Shown here in pieces: positions 27,265 to 36,828 of a stretch of 50,417 nt of DNA (positions are counted from its first letter, which is position 1; every line of letters begins with the position of its first letter). The translations under genes were made by a program, and so were the position numbers. The notes beneath the pieces were generated by a model. It saw nothing but the letters and a program-made list of their open reading frames with translations, made no database searches and was not told the origin of the DNA. The stretch comes from Candidatus Competibacter phosphatis (GTDB taxonomy: Bacteria; Pseudomonadota; Gammaproteobacteria; Competibacterales; Competibacteraceae): assembly GCF_012939995.1 (NCBI RefSeq), contig NZ_SPMZ01000050.1, forward strand, positions 1-50,417, given 5' to 3'.

Positions 27265-29505
27265 CTAAATCGAACCGCTGCTATCCGCGAGCGTCGGTTG
27301 CGCCATGGCCTGCATGACCGAGCGCAAATCCAGCCACCACTGTTCCAGCGGCCGCCGATTGGTGATATCGACCATGTCCGCCATCTGCTTGATCGGGAAG
27401 GCGGTCAGCTTGCCTTCGGCCAAACCCATGAACACGCCCACCGCCGTACCGCGCTCCAACTCCGTGGTGAGAAAATCGATGCCATGAGCCGCCAGCCGGG
27501 TGGCGAGGATGCGGTCAAATGGCGAGGGGTTGCCTCCCTGCTGAATATGGCCTAGCACCGCCTGGCGCACATCGAACAGCTGACCACCTTCTTCTTCGAA
27601 CAATCGTGCCAGAAAGTCGGTGGTGTATAGCGCGTTGGCCTGTTCATTGCGAATGGTCAGATACAGCCGCCGTCCGCCGCGAAAGCTCTCGACCATGCGC
27701 TCCACGTCGGCCTGTAAATCCTTGAGAGTGATGCCCTCCTCAGGCAGGTAAATCCGTTCGGCGCCGCCCGCCAGGCCGCTCATCATCGCCAGATAACCGC
27801 AATGTCGACCCATTACCTCGACCACGAAACAGCGCCGTGCCGCCATCGCCGATTGCTTGATACGGTCGAGCGCTTCGACGATGACGTTGAGCGCGGTGTC
27901 GGCGCCAATACTCAAGTCCGAGCCGGGCAGGTTGTTATCGATGGTGGCCGGCAGGCAAACCATTGGGATCTTGAAGGCTGGATAGCGCTCCCGTTCGCTG
28001 TCCAGCCGATGTAATGCCTGATAGGCCTTCCAGCCGCCGATGACCAGCAAAGCGTCGATGTCATGTGTTTCCAGCGAACGGGCCACGGCGTAGAGTTGTT
28101 CGGTGGTCGGTATTTGCCGGCTGGCGCCCAGCTCGGCGCCGCCCAGCGCGGTCCAGCCTTCGACATCACCCCAGGTGAGTTCCTTAATGCGCCCATCGAC
28201 CAGTCCAGCAAAGCTGCCATGTACCCCTAGCATCACATGCCCGCGATCGCGACCCAGACGCACGGCGGCGCGGGCGGCCGTATTCATGCCCGGCGCCAGG
28301 CCACCGCCGTGCAGCACGGCGATCCGGCGCGGACGAACCGGCGGCGTCACGCTGGGCAGCGCTTCGGCCATGGCCCTGAAGGTTTTGGTCATTTCGGTAA
28401 AGCTGCCGCCGCGCAGCTCCACGGCCTTGGCGTAATCCTTTTCGGCAATGGTCCGGGCGATTGCCCGGGTCTGCTCGACGCATTGCATCAAAGGTAATCG
28501 TCGAACCCGGTTATAACGGACGCCGATCAGTTGCGGCTCGCTGTCTGGCGTGGCCGCCAGTAGTTCCTGGACGGCGGCATGGCCGACCAGGGTGCTCATC
28601 CAGCGGTCATAGGCGCTGGGCGTGCCGCCGCGCTGGACATGACCGAGAATGGTCACGCGGGTATCTTCGCCCAACCGTTCTTCCAGAATCCGACGGATGT
28701 AGTCGCCGCCGATGCGATTGCCGGCCCGATCGGTGGCGCCTTCGGCCACCACCACGATACTGTCGCGGCGACCTGCCGCCCGGCCATGGCGCAACAGTTC
28801 GCACATGCGGTCTTCCCAGCCCTCCGCCGGGGGATATTCGGGAATAAGCACGTAATCGGTGCCGCCGGCGATGGCGCTGGTCAGCGCCAGGTAGCCACAA
28901 TGCCGCCCCATGACCTCGACCACGAAACTGCGCTGGTGGCTGGCGGCCGTGCTGGTCAGCGCATCGATGGCTTCGATGATACGGTGCAGGGCGGAATCGG
29001 CGCCGATGGTCATGTCGGTGCCGACCATGTCGTTGTCGATGGAGCCCACCAGCCCAGCGATCATCAACGCCGGGTGAGCTTGGGCGGTGGCTTCATCGAT
29101 TTCCCCAGCTTGAACCAGCTCCGTTAACAGTTCCGGCCATTCCTGACGAAACAGATTGGCGCCGGTCAGGCTACCGTCACCACCAATGATCACCAACCGG
29201 TCGATGCCACGCTGGAGCAGATTGCGAGCGGCGCGTCGGCGACCCTCCCTCTCACGGAATGCCGGGCAGCGGGCGGTGCCGATGACGGTACCGCCCCGAT
29301 GCAGGATGCTGCCGACATCGTCCCACGACAACGAGCGGATGCGATCGCCACCGTCCACCATGCCTTGATAGCCTTCGAAAATGGCGTGGACGGCGGCGCC
29401 CTGATGCAGCGCGGAGCGGACCACCGCGCGTACCGCGGCGTTCATGCCCTGAGCATCGCCGCCGCTGGTCAGGACGCCGATGCTGGTTGGGAGATTGCTG
29501 GCCAT
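27265..29505 (-). CDS. pfk: Tandem-domain ATP-type 6-phosphofructokinase, eukaryote-like
   Basis: A 746-residue protein made of two complete PFK domains, twice the bacterial length. The N half is catalytic: TSGGDAQGMNAAVR, IIGGDGSLTGA (Gly after GGD, the ATP rather than pyrophosphate form), GSIDND with the catalytic Asp and VEVMGRHCGYLAL. The C half keeps the fold (VEVMGRHCGYLAMMSG) but reads IGGWKAYQ and TIDNN, losing the GGDG loop and the second Asp of IDND, so it is probably regulatory, as in animal and fungal PFK. It phosphorylates fructose 6-phosphate in glycolysis. It stands 69 bases after oadB's stop side on the same strand. Confidence 0.9.
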   Translation of the reverse strand: MASNLPTSIGVLTSGGDAQGMNAAVRAVVRSALHQGAAVHAIFEGYQGMVDGGDRIRSLSWDDVGSILHRGGTVIGTARCPAFREREGRRRAARNLLQRGIDRLVIIGGDGSLTGANLFRQEWPELLTELVQAGEIDEATAQAHPALMIAGLVGSIDNDMVGTDMTIGADSALHRIIEAIDALTSTAASHQRSFVVEVMGRHCGYLALTSAIAGGTDYVLIPEYPPAEGWEDRMCELLRHGRAAGRRDSIVVVAEGATDRAGNRIGGDYIRRILEERLGEDTRVTILGHVQRGGTPSAYDRWMSTLVGHAAVQELLAATPDSEPQLIGVRYNRVRRLPLMQCVEQTRAIARTIAEKDYAKAVELRGGSFTEMTKTFRAMAEALPSVTPPVRPRRIAVLHGGGLAPGMNTAARAAVRLGRDRGHVMLGVHGSFAGLVDGRIKELTWGDVEGWTALGGAELGASRQIPTTEQLYAVARSLETHDIDALLVIGGWKAYQALHRLDSERERYPAFKIPMVCLPATIDNNLPGSDLSIGADTALNVIVEALDRIKQSAMAARRCFVVEVMGRHCGYLAMMSGLAGGAERIYLPEEGITLKDLQADVERMVESFRGGRRLYLTIRNEQANALYTTDFLARLFEEEGGQLFDVRQAVLGHIQQGGNPSPFDRILATRLAAHGIDFLTTELERGTAVGVFMGLAEGKLTAFPIKQMADMVDITNRRPLEQWWLDLRSVMQAMAQPTLADSSGSI

Positions 29506-29574
29506 GGAGTCGATTTTCCTTCGGCTGGTGAAAGGGGATGGGAGGAAGTGTAACGCCGTTGCATAACCGCTGGA

Positions 29575-30729
29575 TTACCGCAGCAACGCCAGGAACATGC
29601 CAGCGGCCACCGCCGATCCGATCACGCCGGCCACGTTGGGACCCATGGCCGCCATCAGCGGGTTGACCTCCCCGTCGGTCTGCTCGGAAACGAATTTCTG
29701 CACCACCCGGGCCGACATTGGCACCGCCGACACCCCGGCCGCGCCGATGCAGGGGTTGATGCGCTTGCCTTCCGGGAGGATCAGGTTGAGCAATCTGGCG
29801 AACAAAATGCCGCCCGCCGTGCTACAGGCGAACGCCACCGCTCCCAGCACCAGGATAAACAGGGTCTGCGGGCTGAGGAAGGTGTCACCCTGCATGGTGG
29901 CGCCGACCACCAGGCCAAGGAAGATGGTGACGATGTTGATCAGCGCGCCGCCGGCGGTCTTGCTCAGCCGGTCGGTAACGCCAGATTCCCGCAGCAGGTT
30001 GCCGAACATCAGCATGCCGATCAGCGGCGCGCTGGACGGGATGGCCAGGGCGGTCAGCACGGTGATGAAGATCGGGAAAGCGATGACCGCCGTTTGTGAT
30101 ACCGGCCGAGCCTGGGGCATGTTGATGGCGCGCTCCTCGGGAGTGGTCAGCAGACGCAGGATCGGCGGTTGGATCACCGGCACCAGCGCCATGTAGCTGT
30201 AGGCGGCCACCGCCACCGCGCCCAGCAGGTGCGGGGCGAGAATGGCGGTCAGGTAAATGGAGGTCGGTCCGTCCGCCCCGCCGATGATGCCGATCGATGC
30301 CGCTTCCTCGGCCGTGAAACCGAACAGGTAGAAAGCGCCGAGCGCGGCGACGAAAATGCCCAACTGGGCCGCCGCGCCGAGCAGCAGGGTGATCGGTCGG
30401 CTCAGCAGCGGTCGGAAGTCGGTCAGCGCGCCCACCCCCATGAAAATTACCGGTGGCAACAACTGGGTCTTGATGCCCATGCTGTAGATCAGTTGCAGCA
30501 GCGGCACGGTCTGACCGGGCTCCGCATGAAAGCCGCTGGAGGCACTGAGCATGGCCGCCGGCAGATTGGCGAGCATCGCGCCAAAGCCGATGGGGATCAG
30601 CAGCAGCGGCTCGTAGTTTTTCTTCACCGCTAAATAGATCAACAGCCCGGAGATCCCGAACATGAACAGATTCTGCCAGGTCAGGCCGCGAAAGCCGCTT
30701 TGGGCGATCAGTTCCGACAAGGTATCCAT
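29575..30729 (-). CDS. oadB: Oxaloacetate decarboxylase sodium pump, beta subunit
   Basis: A 384-residue integral membrane protein with about nine to ten hydrophobic segments. Family sequences include PPVIFMGVGALTDF, IGIIGGADGPTSIYL with the Asp known to be needed for Na+ transport, GNLLRESGVTDRL, and the C-terminal MGPNVAGVIGSAVAAG. The subunit decarboxylates the carboxybiotin delivered by OadA and uses the energy to export Na+. It is adjacent to oadA with a one-base gap (stop 30731, start 30729), so the operon is oadG-oadA-oadB. Confidence 0.93.
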   Translation of the reverse strand: MDTLSELIAQSGFRGLTWQNLFMFGISGLLIYLAVKKNYEPLLLIPIGFGAMLANLPAAMLSASSGFHAEPGQTVPLLQLIYSMGIKTQLLPPVIFMGVGALTDFRPLLSRPITLLLGAAAQLGIFVAALGAFYLFGFTAEEAASIGIIGGADGPTSIYLTAILAPHLLGAVAVAAYSYMALVPVIQPPILRLLTTPEERAINMPQARPVSQTAVIAFPIFITVLTALAIPSSAPLIGMLMFGNLLRESGVTDRLSKTAGGALINIVTIFLGLVVGATMQGDTFLSPQTLFILVLGAVAFACSTAGGILFARLLNLILPEGKRINPCIGAAGVSAVPMSARVVQKFVSEQTDGEVNPLMAAMGPNVAGVIGSAVAAGMFLALLR

Positions 30730-30730
30730 G

Positions 30731-32743
30731 TCAGCCGCCGAGGGTCAGGATGGGTTTGCCGGCGAAGACCTCGCTGCCGAGTTCGGCGTTGATTTCCACC
30801 ACCGTGCCGTCGCGGGGCGCGCGTACGTCGTGTTTGGCCTTCATGGCCTCGACGGCGGCCACCACCTGTCCCTTACGCACCGTGTCGCCCACTTTCACGT
30901 TGATGTCCACCAGTTCGACCTTGCCTTCGAACGGCGAGAAGACCGGCGTGCGCTGCTCGGTGGCTGGCGGTGGGGATACCGTGACGACAGGGGCGGGGGG
31001 TAGGGGGCGGGAGTGGCGACGGGAGTGGTGCTCGCCGGACTCGTTCCCGTCGGAGGTTCGATGGTAATGCGGAAGGTCCGGGTCACGGCGCCTTCGACCA
31101 CCGTGCATTGGGTGGTGACCGGCCCGGTGAAAACAGGGGCGGGAGCCGCTGAAACGGGAGCCGGCCTGGGCGGGAGTGGGGGGTCGCTTGAGCGAGAGCG
31201 GCCTGAGCGGGAGCAGGGGGCGGGAGCGACTGGAGGAACGGGGGGGGCCGGCGGTCGTCGGAGTGGGGGTTACCGGGACCGGGGTCGGAGCGGTTGCGGC
31301 GGTAGGCTGTTCCTTGGTTTTCAGCGGCAGGTTGATCTTGGCTTTACCGGCCAATAGCCGGATGCCTTCGTTCAATTCCATGTTCTTGCCTGGCACGATG
31401 GCGGAGGCAACCAGAAAGACGTTCTCTTCGGTCAGCGGTAGCTTGCGCTCGCGCAGCGCCTCCTCGGCGGTGGCGATGCTGTCCGGGGCTTCTTCCAGCG
31501 GATCGCCGGTGAACGGCTCCAGCTTGAGTTGCTCGGCGGCGACCTTGATCACCGTGGGGTCCGGTGGCTCCGGCGTGCGGCCGAAGTAGCCGAGCACCGA
31601 GCGCCCGTAACCGGCGTCGATTTTTTGCCAGCGGCCGTGCAGCACGTTGTTGAAGGCTTGTAGCCAGTACTGCTGACTGCCAGGCGTCACGCTGGTCCAG
31701 GCGCCACCGGCCCGCACCACTTCGGGGAACTCGGCCAGCACGTCGCCGTAGCGATCGAGAATGCCGGCTTCCGCCATCATATGGACATTGGGGCCGATGG
31801 CGCCGCCCGGCATCGGAAAATTGACGACTCGCGCATCGGCCGAGGTGGTGACCGGATTGAACGAATAGTCCTTGAGCCCCTCGTCGAGCAACTTTTCCAG
31901 CTCGTTCATCTTGCCGGCGTCGATGTCGAGCGTATAGCCGGTGCCCTTGAGCGCGTGCCACATCGAACGCACGTCCGGTTGCGAGGTGCCGGAGGCCAGG
32001 GGCCGTACCGACAGGTCGATGCGGTCCACACCGCCGGCGATGCCGGCCATGTAGCAGGCCACGGCCATCGACGCGGTATCGTGGGTGTGCATGGACAGCG
32101 GCACTTCGGGCGGCAGGATTTTCTTCAGGCCCTTGGCGGTTTCGTAGCAGGTGTGCGGGTCGGTGGTGCCGGAGGCGTCCTTCATGCACACCGAGTCGAA
32201 ATGGAGCCCCGCTTCCAGTAGCCGTTGGATGATCCCGACATAAAAATCAGGGGTATGGACCCGATCGGATCGGTACGGCAGGCCCATCATTGCCACGCAG
32301 ACCTGATGATGCATGCCGGCATCCACGATGGGTTTGCCGGTCTTGATCAAGTTGTCCACGTCGTTCATGAAGTCGAAGTTGCGATCGATGGTGGTGCCGT
32401 GTTTCTTCATCAACCGCGCCTGCATCTCCAGCGCCTTGAGCCGCTGGGTGGTCAGGGTAACGCCGGACACCGAGCGAGTGAGGATTTGCAGGTCGGCGTC
32501 CGGGCCGACCGCCTCGCGCATCTGGTCCATGCAGGTGAACGGGTCCTCGCCGGCGTAGAAGTAGGGTGCCTGGTAGCGGGCGCCGCCGCCGAATTCGAAA
32601 TGGCGCACGCCCATGGCGGCGGCGGCCTGCATGGCGGGTAGCACGTCCTTGACGCGCACCTTGCCGCCGAACACGCTTTGCAATCCGTCGCGGAAGGCGG
32701 TCAGCATGACATGGATTTTTTTTGGAGTGGGTGCAAAGATCAT
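30731..32743 (-). CDS. oadA: Oxaloacetate decarboxylase alpha subunit (biotin carboxyltransferase), linker with compensating frame breaks
   Basis: A 670-residue cytoplasmic subunit. Residues 1-460 are the carboxyltransferase barrel (TAFRDGLQS with metal Asp, VCMKDASG with the active Lys, MHTHDT metal His pair). The C-terminal 75 residues are a biotinyl domain with VEAMKAKHDV, in which the Lys carries biotin. Between them lies a Pro/Ala-rich linker. Part of it (about 31003-31245) makes better sense in another frame, where it encodes VEGAVTRTFRITIEPP, the usual lead-in to a biotinyl domain; runs of seven G and six G bound the segment. The frame breaks cancel, so the ORF stays open. Confidence 0.9.
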   Translation of the reverse strand: MIFAPTPKKIHVMLTAFRDGLQSVFGGKVRVKDVLPAMQAAAAMGVRHFEFGGGARYQAPYFYAGEDPFTCMDQMREAVGPDADLQILTRSVSGVTLTTQRLKALEMQARLMKKHGTTIDRNFDFMNDVDNLIKTGKPIVDAGMHHQVCVAMMGLPYRSDRVHTPDFYVGIIQRLLEAGLHFDSVCMKDASGTTDPHTCYETAKGLKKILPPEVPLSMHTHDTASMAVACYMAGIAGGVDRIDLSVRPLASGTSQPDVRSMWHALKGTGYTLDIDAGKMNELEKLLDEGLKDYSFNPVTTSADARVVNFPMPGGAIGPNVHMMAEAGILDRYGDVLAEFPEVVRAGGAWTSVTPGSQQYWLQAFNNVLHGRWQKIDAGYGRSVLGYFGRTPEPPDPTVIKVAAEQLKLEPFTGDPLEEAPDSIATAEEALRERKLPLTEENVFLVASAIVPGKNMELNEGIRLLAGKAKINLPLKTKEQPTAATAPTPVPVTPTPTTAGPPRSSSRSRPLLPLRPLSLKRPPTPAQAGSRFSGSRPCFHRAGHHPMHGGRRRRDPDLPHYHRTSDGNESGEHHSRRHSRPLPPAPVVTVSPPPATEQRTPVFSPFEGKVELVDINVKVGDTVRKGQVVAAVEAMKAKHDVRAPRDGTVVEINAELGSEVFAGKPILTLGG

Positions 32744-32758
32744 GGTGGCTCTCGGTGT

Positions 32759-33052
32759 TTAACGGATTTCTTCGATGTGGGTGACGCGCGCGCCGGGTGC
32801 GGCGGCGTTCACGGCGGTGGCGATAGCGACGGCGATGGCCGTGTCGGTCCACGGTTGCCAGGCGGCGGCTCGCGGCGGTGGCGCGATGGCGGTGGCCGGT
32901 CGTATGTCGATCCGTGGCGGTGGCGCGGTGGCGCTGGGTTGTTCCGGGAACAATTCGAGCAGTCCCCGCAGAGCGCCGGCCAGTGCGGCAAGCAGGCCGA
33001 TGACCGCCACGAAGGCGTTCAGACAAATCAGGAAAAGATTGGGTTCTTCCAT
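32759..33052 (-). CDS. oadG: Oxaloacetate decarboxylase gamma subunit
   Basis: A 97-residue protein with one membrane segment (about residues 7-30, LICLNAFVAVIGLLAALAGAL), a Pro/Ala-rich cytoplasmic stretch and a C-terminal segment AIAVAIATAVNAAAPGARV, as in other OadG chains, where the tail binds OadA. The start ATG 33052 follows AAGGA by seven bases. The sequence is divergent, so the call rests mostly on size, topology and position immediately before oadA. It assembles OadA and OadB. Confidence 0.78.
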   Translation of the reverse strand: MEEPNLFLICLNAFVAVIGLLAALAGALRGLLELFPEQPSATAPPPRIDIRPATAIAPPPRAAAWQPWTDTAIAVAIATAVNAAAPGARVTHIEEIR

Positions 33053-33225
33053 ACAGTGGTCCTTGACATGATCATGCTTGGCTGGCGGTCGAGCCGGATG
33101 CGGCTCATGGGGAATTGTAGGAAAACTGTAACCGTACTGCCCGACAGCGGGCAAAATTCCCTCGAACTGAATCAAATCGACCCTTTTTCCGGGCGTACTT
33201 GGTTCGCCTTTTGCGAGGTTTGATC

Positions 33226-35067
33226 ATGGCCTACTACGTTCAGAACGAACCCCAATCCATCCCCACGCTGGTCGATGCCCTACAGAGTTGGACGGTCGAT
33301 ATTCTAAAGAAACTTGCCGCGCTGGTGGGAGACGGCAAGAACTTGCCCACCCGCAAGGCGGATTTGATCGAATACATCCGCCGACACACCGAAGGCGAGC
33401 GGCTCCAGACGCTCTGGAGCCGGCTCGATCCCGTGCAACAGGCGGCGGTGGCCGAAGTCGTGCACGGGCCGGATGCGCGTTTCAATGCCGGGCGCTTCGA
33501 GGCCAAGTACGGCCAGTCGCCGAATTGGGGCGAGAACCGGTTCTATAACAGCAACCCCTCGTTGTTGGGCGTATTTTTTCACGGCGGCATCATGCCGGAT
33601 GACCTGCGTCGGCGCTGCGGGTCCTTCGTGCCGAAACCCGAACCAGCGCAATTGTCGCCTCAGGAGGAGATCCTCGACGAGTGGGCGTTGACATACAAGG
33701 AATGGGATCAGGAAACCCGTAAGCTGAAGGTTTATCAGAATAGGGTTCCGATCATCCGCTGTCTGACTGAGCGGGGGGCCATTCACGATCTCAAGGCGGT
33801 GTTGCGCCTGATCGACGCCGGCAAGTTGGCGGTCAGCGACAAGACCCAACAGCCCGGTGCCGCCGCGCTCCGAACCCTGGGCGGGCTATTGCTCGGCGGC
33901 GATTTCTACGATGACAGCGAGTATGGCGAATACGACAAGATCGGCCCGATCAAGCCGTTTGCCTGGCCGTTGCTGGTGCAGGCCGGCGGATTGGCTCCGC
34001 TGAGCGGCAAGACGCTGCAACTCAGCAAAGCCGGACAAAAAGCGCTCGGCGAACCGGTGGAGAAGACCATCGCGCAGATATGGCGGCGCTGGCAAAAAAC
34101 CACTCTGATCGACGAGTTGCGGCGCATCGACTGCATCAAGGGCCAGACCGGCAAGGGTAAGCGTGGGCTGACCGCCGTCGCCGGCCGCCGCGCCGCCATC
34201 CACCAGGCGCTGCAACATTGTCCGGCTGGACGATGGATCGCGGTGAACGACCTGTTTCGCCAGATGCGGGCTACCGGGGCGGATTTCGAGGTGACCCGCG
34301 ATCCCTGGAACCTCTACATTGCCGAATCCGGTTACGGCAGCCTCGGTTACGAAGGTTTTCACGACTGGAAGATCTTGCAGGCCCGCTACGCGCTTTGTCT
34401 GCTGTTCGAATACGCCGCGACTCTGGGGTTGCTGGACGTGGCCTATATCCCACCGCACGACGCGCGTCCCGACTATCGCGGCAACTGGGGCACCGACGAT
34501 CTGCCGTTCCTCAGTCGCTACGACGGGCTGCTGTATTTCCGCATCAATCCCTTGGGTGCCTATTGCCTGGGGTTGGCGGATCGCTACCAACCGGTCGCGC
34601 CGGAAGTATCTTCCACACCGGTATTACGGGTGCTGCCGAATCTGGAGATCGTCGCCATCGGCACGTCGCTGGAGCCGGCCGATACCATGCTGCTGGATAG
34701 TTATGCGGCCAAGACCTCGGACGCCGTGTGGAAGCTGGATCAGGCTCGTCTGTTGGAAGCCTTGGAAGAGGGGCATGACATCACGGTGCTGGCGGAGCTG
34801 CTGGTCTCACTCGGCGGCCAACCTTTGCCGGAGACGGTGGAGCGCTTTCTGGAGGACATGACCCGCCGCGCCCGGAGTCTGAAAACCACCGGAACCGCTC
34901 GGTTGGTCGAGTGCGCCGATGCGGTGCTGGCGACGCTGATCGCCAACGACAGCCGCACCAAGCCATTTTGTCTGTTGGCCGGCGAGAGGCATCTCGCGGT
35001 CGCCACCGAATCCGAGGCCCGTTTCCGCGGCGCGCTGCGCAAACTCGGCTACAGTCTGCCCAAATGA
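33226..35067 (+). CDS. XPB-associated helicase C3-type domain protein
   Basis: A 613-residue protein with no Walker motifs. Residues 5-100 hold SAP-like helices (VDALQSWTVDILKKLAAL, then LPTRKADLIEYIRR). The C-terminal third (VLRVLPNLEIVAIGTSLEPA, then LEEGHDITVLAELL and FLEDMTRRARSLK) matches the Helicase_C_3/XPB-Ssl2-associated domain found in partner proteins of bacterial XPB helicases. The stop overlaps the xpb start as ATGA, so the two are translated together and probably form one complex acting on DNA repair or restart. GAGG lies eight bases before ATG 33226. Confidence 0.75.
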   Translation: MAYYVQNEPQSIPTLVDALQSWTVDILKKLAALVGDGKNLPTRKADLIEYIRRHTEGERLQTLWSRLDPVQQAAVAEVVHGPDARFNAGRFEAKYGQSPNWGENRFYNSNPSLLGVFFHGGIMPDDLRRRCGSFVPKPEPAQLSPQEEILDEWALTYKEWDQETRKLKVYQNRVPIIRCLTERGAIHDLKAVLRLIDAGKLAVSDKTQQPGAAALRTLGGLLLGGDFYDDSEYGEYDKIGPIKPFAWPLLVQAGGLAPLSGKTLQLSKAGQKALGEPVEKTIAQIWRRWQKTTLIDELRRIDCIKGQTGKGKRGLTAVAGRRAAIHQALQHCPAGRWIAVNDLFRQMRATGADFEVTRDPWNLYIAESGYGSLGYEGFHDWKILQARYALCLLFEYAATLGLLDVAYIPPHDARPDYRGNWGTDDLPFLSRYDGLLYFRINPLGAYCLGLADRYQPVAPEVSSTPVLRVLPNLEIVAIGTSLEPADTMLLDSYAAKTSDAVWKLDQARLLEALEEGHDITVLAELLVSLGGQPLPETVERFLEDMTRRARSLKTTGTARLVECADAVLATLIANDSRTKPFCLLAGERHLAVATESEARFRGALRKLGYSLPK

Positions 35068-36749
35068 GCGATTACTTTCCCGAGAATCCGCTGATCGTGC
35101 AGAGCGATCAGACCGTGCTGTTGGAAGTGCATTCGCCCCGCGCCGAGGCGGCCCGCGACGCCATCGCGCCTTTTGCCGAGCTGATCAAGAGTCCGGAGCA
35201 CGTCCATACCTACCGCATTACTCCGCTGAGCATCTGGAACGCCCGAGCCACGGGTTTGGACACCGGGGCGATGATCGCCACCTTGCGCGAGTACGCCAAA
35301 TATTCGGTGCCCGAAGGTGTGGCCCAGGAGATCGAGGCGCTAGGCCGGCGCTACGGACTGGCGGTGATCGAACGCGATGAAGCGGGATTGGGACTGATGT
35401 TGCGGGTCGCCGACCCGCCGCTGGCGGAATTGCTGGCCCGCGACCGCAAAGTGGCGCCGCTGTTGGGCGAGCGGCTGGCGGAGCGGGTGTTTCGCGTCCG
35501 TTTGGGGGTGCGCGGCCTGCTCAAGCAGGCGCTGGTCGCCATCGGCTATCCGGCCGACGATCTGGCCGGTTACAACGAGGGGCAGGAACTGCCACTGCGG
35601 CTGCGCGAGCGGAGCGGCGACGGTGAGCCGTTCCTGGTTCGTGATTACCAGCGGGCGGCGGCGGCGGCTTTTCATCAGGACGGGCGGATGCAGGGTGGCA
35701 GCGGGGTCATCGTGCTGCCCTGCGGCGCCGGCAAGACCATCGTGGGCATGGCGGTGATGGCGCTGATTCAGGAAAACACCCTGATTTTGACCACCAGCCA
35801 GACTTCGATGGAACAGTGGCGGCGGGAATTGCTGGACAAGACCGATCTGCCGACGGATGTGGTCGCCGAGTACAGCAGCCAGCGCAAGGATACCGGGCCG
35901 GTGACGCTGGCGACCTATCAGATGCTGACCTACCGACCGAGTCAGGATGCCGAATTCGTCCATTTCGGTCTGTTTCACGCCCGGTCCTGGGGGCTGATCA
36001 TCTACGACGAGGTGCATCTGCTGCCGGCGCCGGTGTTCCGTATTACCGCCGAGCTGCAATCGCGCCGCCGGTTGGGGTTGACCGCCACCTTGATCCGCGA
36101 GGATGGTCTGGAAAAGGACGTGTTCGCGCTGATCGGTCCCAAGCGCTACGACGTGCCCTGGCGCGAGCTGGAAGGGCAAGGCTGGATCGCCGCCGCCGAT
36201 TGCACCGAGATACGCATTGCCCAGACCCCGGAGCGGGATATGGAATACGCGCTGGCGCCGCGTCGCAATCAGTTCCGCATTGCGGCGGAGAATCCCCGCA
36301 AGCGGGCGGTGGTGGTGGACTTGCTGAAACAGGAGGTCGGGCACCGGATTTTGGTGATCGGCGAGTACATCGATCAGTTGCAGGATTTGGCGGCGGACAC
36401 TGGTTTTCCACTGCTGACCGGTAAGACTCCGCAGTTGGAGCGGGAACGCTTGTATCAAGGTTTTCGCGAGCGGACGGTGCCGGGGCTGGTGCTGTCGCGG
36501 GTCGGCAATTTTGCGGTGGACCTGCCGGACGCGGATGTGTTGGTGCAGGTGTCCGGCAGATACGGCTCGCGCCAGGAGGAAGCGCAGCGTTTGGGACGGG
36601 TGCTGCGGCCGAAGAAGGACGGCCGGCGGGCGCGGTTTTATACCCTGGTCAGCCTGCGTACCTGCGAGGAGGATTTCGCCCGCCACCGGCAACTGTTTTT
36701 GACCGAACAGGGCTACAGCTATCGGATCGAGACCTGGGGGAAGGGTTGA
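35064..36749 (+). CDS. XPB/Rad25-type DNA helicase (superfamily 2)
   Basis: A 561-residue 3'-5' helicase. The N-terminal damage-recognition-like domain (PLIVQSDQTVLLEVHSPRAE) is followed by the motor: LVRDYQRAAAAAF (Q-like motif), PCGAGKT Walker A at about residue 225, TTSQTSMEQW, IIYDEVHLLPA (DEVH box), LTATLIREDG (motif III and RED motif of XPB) and ARRLGR-like QEEAQRLGRVLRP (motif VI). Bacterial XPB proteins unwind and remodel DNA in repair. Uncommon in Gammaproteobacteria as far as I know, so transfer is possible. It pairs with the preceding gene. Confidence 0.88.
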   Translation: MSDYFPENPLIVQSDQTVLLEVHSPRAEAARDAIAPFAELIKSPEHVHTYRITPLSIWNARATGLDTGAMIATLREYAKYSVPEGVAQEIEALGRRYGLAVIERDEAGLGLMLRVADPPLAELLARDRKVAPLLGERLAERVFRVRLGVRGLLKQALVAIGYPADDLAGYNEGQELPLRLRERSGDGEPFLVRDYQRAAAAAFHQDGRMQGGSGVIVLPCGAGKTIVGMAVMALIQENTLILTTSQTSMEQWRRELLDKTDLPTDVVAEYSSQRKDTGPVTLATYQMLTYRPSQDAEFVHFGLFHARSWGLIIYDEVHLLPAPVFRITAELQSRRRLGLTATLIREDGLEKDVFALIGPKRYDVPWRELEGQGWIAAADCTEIRIAQTPERDMEYALAPRRNQFRIAAENPRKRAVVVDLLKQEVGHRILVIGEYIDQLQDLAADTGFPLLTGKTPQLERERLYQGFRERTVPGLVLSRVGNFAVDLPDADVLVQVSGRYGSRQEEAQRLGRVLRPKKDGRRARFYTLVSLRTCEEDFARHRQLFLTEQGYSYRIETWGKG

Positions 36750-36761
36750 GACGCCGTGCAA

Positions 36762-36782
36762 CCTCCTCTCGCGGTGAGGAGG
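36762..36782. terminator. Perfect hairpin between the convergent xpb and antiporter genes
   Basis: CCTCCTC (36762-36768) pairs with GAGGAGG (36776-36782) across a seven-base loop, 13 bases after the xpb stop. No T-run follows, so it may be a rho-assisted or bidirectional terminator. Confidence 0.45.
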
Positions 36783-36828
36783 AGGGTCGCAAGCGTTTGG
36801 CGCCCAAGCGATGGCACGAACACCGTCC

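Noticed and set aside
35340..36761. A 473-codon minus-strand frame opposite the XPB helicase
   Set aside because: It is an antisense shadow of the clearly functional helicase motifs.
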